From contig DASZUS010000079.1 of assembly GCA_035547515.1 (NCBI GenBank), forward strand, positions 1 through 64,000: a DNA stretch of 64,000 nucleotides. The letters are read 5' to 3'. Positions 63,954 to 64,000 of the stretch are shown in pieces (position 1 is the stretch's first letter; the number at the start of each line of letters is the position of its first letter). The translations under genes were made by a program, and so were the position numbers. This stretch comes from DASZTV01 sp035547515 (lineage in GTDB: Bacteria > Actinomycetota > Actinomycetes > JAFAQI01). The notes beneath the pieces are model-generated. The model had not been told where the DNA came from and did not search any database. It worked only from the letters and a program-made list of their open reading frames with translations.

Positions 63954-64000
63954 ATGACCACCCACGAGGTGACCCTGATCCCGGGCGACGGGACCGGCCC
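63954..64000 (+). CDS. Isocitrate/isopropylmalate dehydrogenase family, N-terminus (truncated by window)
   Basis: Only 15 full codons are present: TTHEVTLIPGDGTG after the Met. The VTLIPGDGTGP motif is the nucleotide-binding start of the isocitrate/isopropylmalate dehydrogenase family. A GCAGGAG ribosome site lies about 5 bases upstream, and TAATCT at 63903-63908 may be the -10. The location after folD and DUF3017 suggests an isocitrate dehydrogenase, but the fragment cannot separate the family members. Confidence 0.75.
   Translation, partial: MTTHEVTLIPGDGTG

Noticed and set aside
1..64000. tRNA or rRNA genes
   Set aside because: No T-loop GTTCRANNC with a matching acceptor stem and no rRNA core sequence was found in any intergenic gap; all gaps are short.

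Overview
The window is high-GC (about 70% by eye), densely coded bacterial chromosome from an actinobacterium. The signs are the order rplQ-truA ... rplM-rpsI-glmM ... glmS-acpS-nnr-alr ... tsaE-tsaB-rimI-tsaD ... groES-groEL; a groEL with a His-rich tail; a BldM-like regulator next to guaB; DUF5319, DUF3017, DUF3099 and DUF6350 proteins; a 13E12-type HNH gene behind an actinobacterial SOS box; and frequent GTG starts. BldM and DUF5319 beside guaB point to the class Actinomycetes, outside the classic model genera. No tRNA, rRNA, CRISPR array, prophage or classical insertion sequence was found, and no gene-free stretch exceeds 300 bases.

Layout. 1-3951: end of the ribosomal alpha operon (rplQ, truA), a truncated haemoglobin, a divergent regulator pair (double-HTH protein and PaiB-like protein), then rplM-rpsI. 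4040-13453: cell-wall precursor and housekeeping block (glmM, secreted GH3, glmS, acpS, nnr, alr, hydrolase, Fe-S uracil glycosylase, tsaE). 13460-17348: DinB-like protein divergent from tsaB-rimI-tsaD, then dienelactone hydrolase and DUF6295. 17372-21141: groES and groEL under separate CIRCE operators, a TPR-like protein and bldM. 21155-26479: DUF5319 divergent from guaB-guaB3, DsbA-like oxidoreductase, guaA. 26482-30697: trmB, sterol-desaturase-like enzyme with its FadR-type regulator, anchored GH26-like hydrolase, glutathione peroxidase. 30714-41043: minus-strand block (ABC exporter, SDR, UPF0182 membrane protein, penicillin acylase, methyltransferase, purU). 41122-43743: YceI/MarR divergon, N-acetylglutamate synthase, PIG-L deacetylase, DUF3099. 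43766-50474: SOS-controlled HNH gene divergent from pcrA, DUF929-VKOR disulfide pair, PAP2 enzyme and lipase. 50612-56322: carboxyltransferase, B12-binding protein, S15-type hydrolase, sucCD. 56322-64000: a nuclease-like gene bracketed by palindromic repeats, then DUF6350, RDD, purN-purH-folD, a secreted Thr/Pro-rich protein, DUF3017 and the start of an isocitrate/isopropylmalate-type dehydrogenase.

Regulation can be read unusually well. About twenty genes have a TANNNT hexamer ending 6-8 nt before the start codon, the signature of leaderless transcripts. In two divergent pairs the two -10 hexamers overlap in one shared promoter core. Operators matching known families sit at the expected places: two CIRCE sites, a perfect LexA box, a FadR-type TGGT-N3-ACCA palindrome and a pair of MarR-type palindromes.

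The strongest candidate for something undescribed is at 56322-57484. A gene for a winged-helix (AbiEi-like) plus PD-(D/E)XK (DUF559) protein lies between two 81-83 bp palindromic elements with the same ends (GAGCGAATGGCACATA and its inverse). A third, collapsed copy of those ends lies inside the 3' end of purN, whose normal C-terminus appears rewritten. The arrangement resembles REP/RAYT systems or a MITE-flanked cargo gene, but with a nuclease in place of a transposase; that function is inference.
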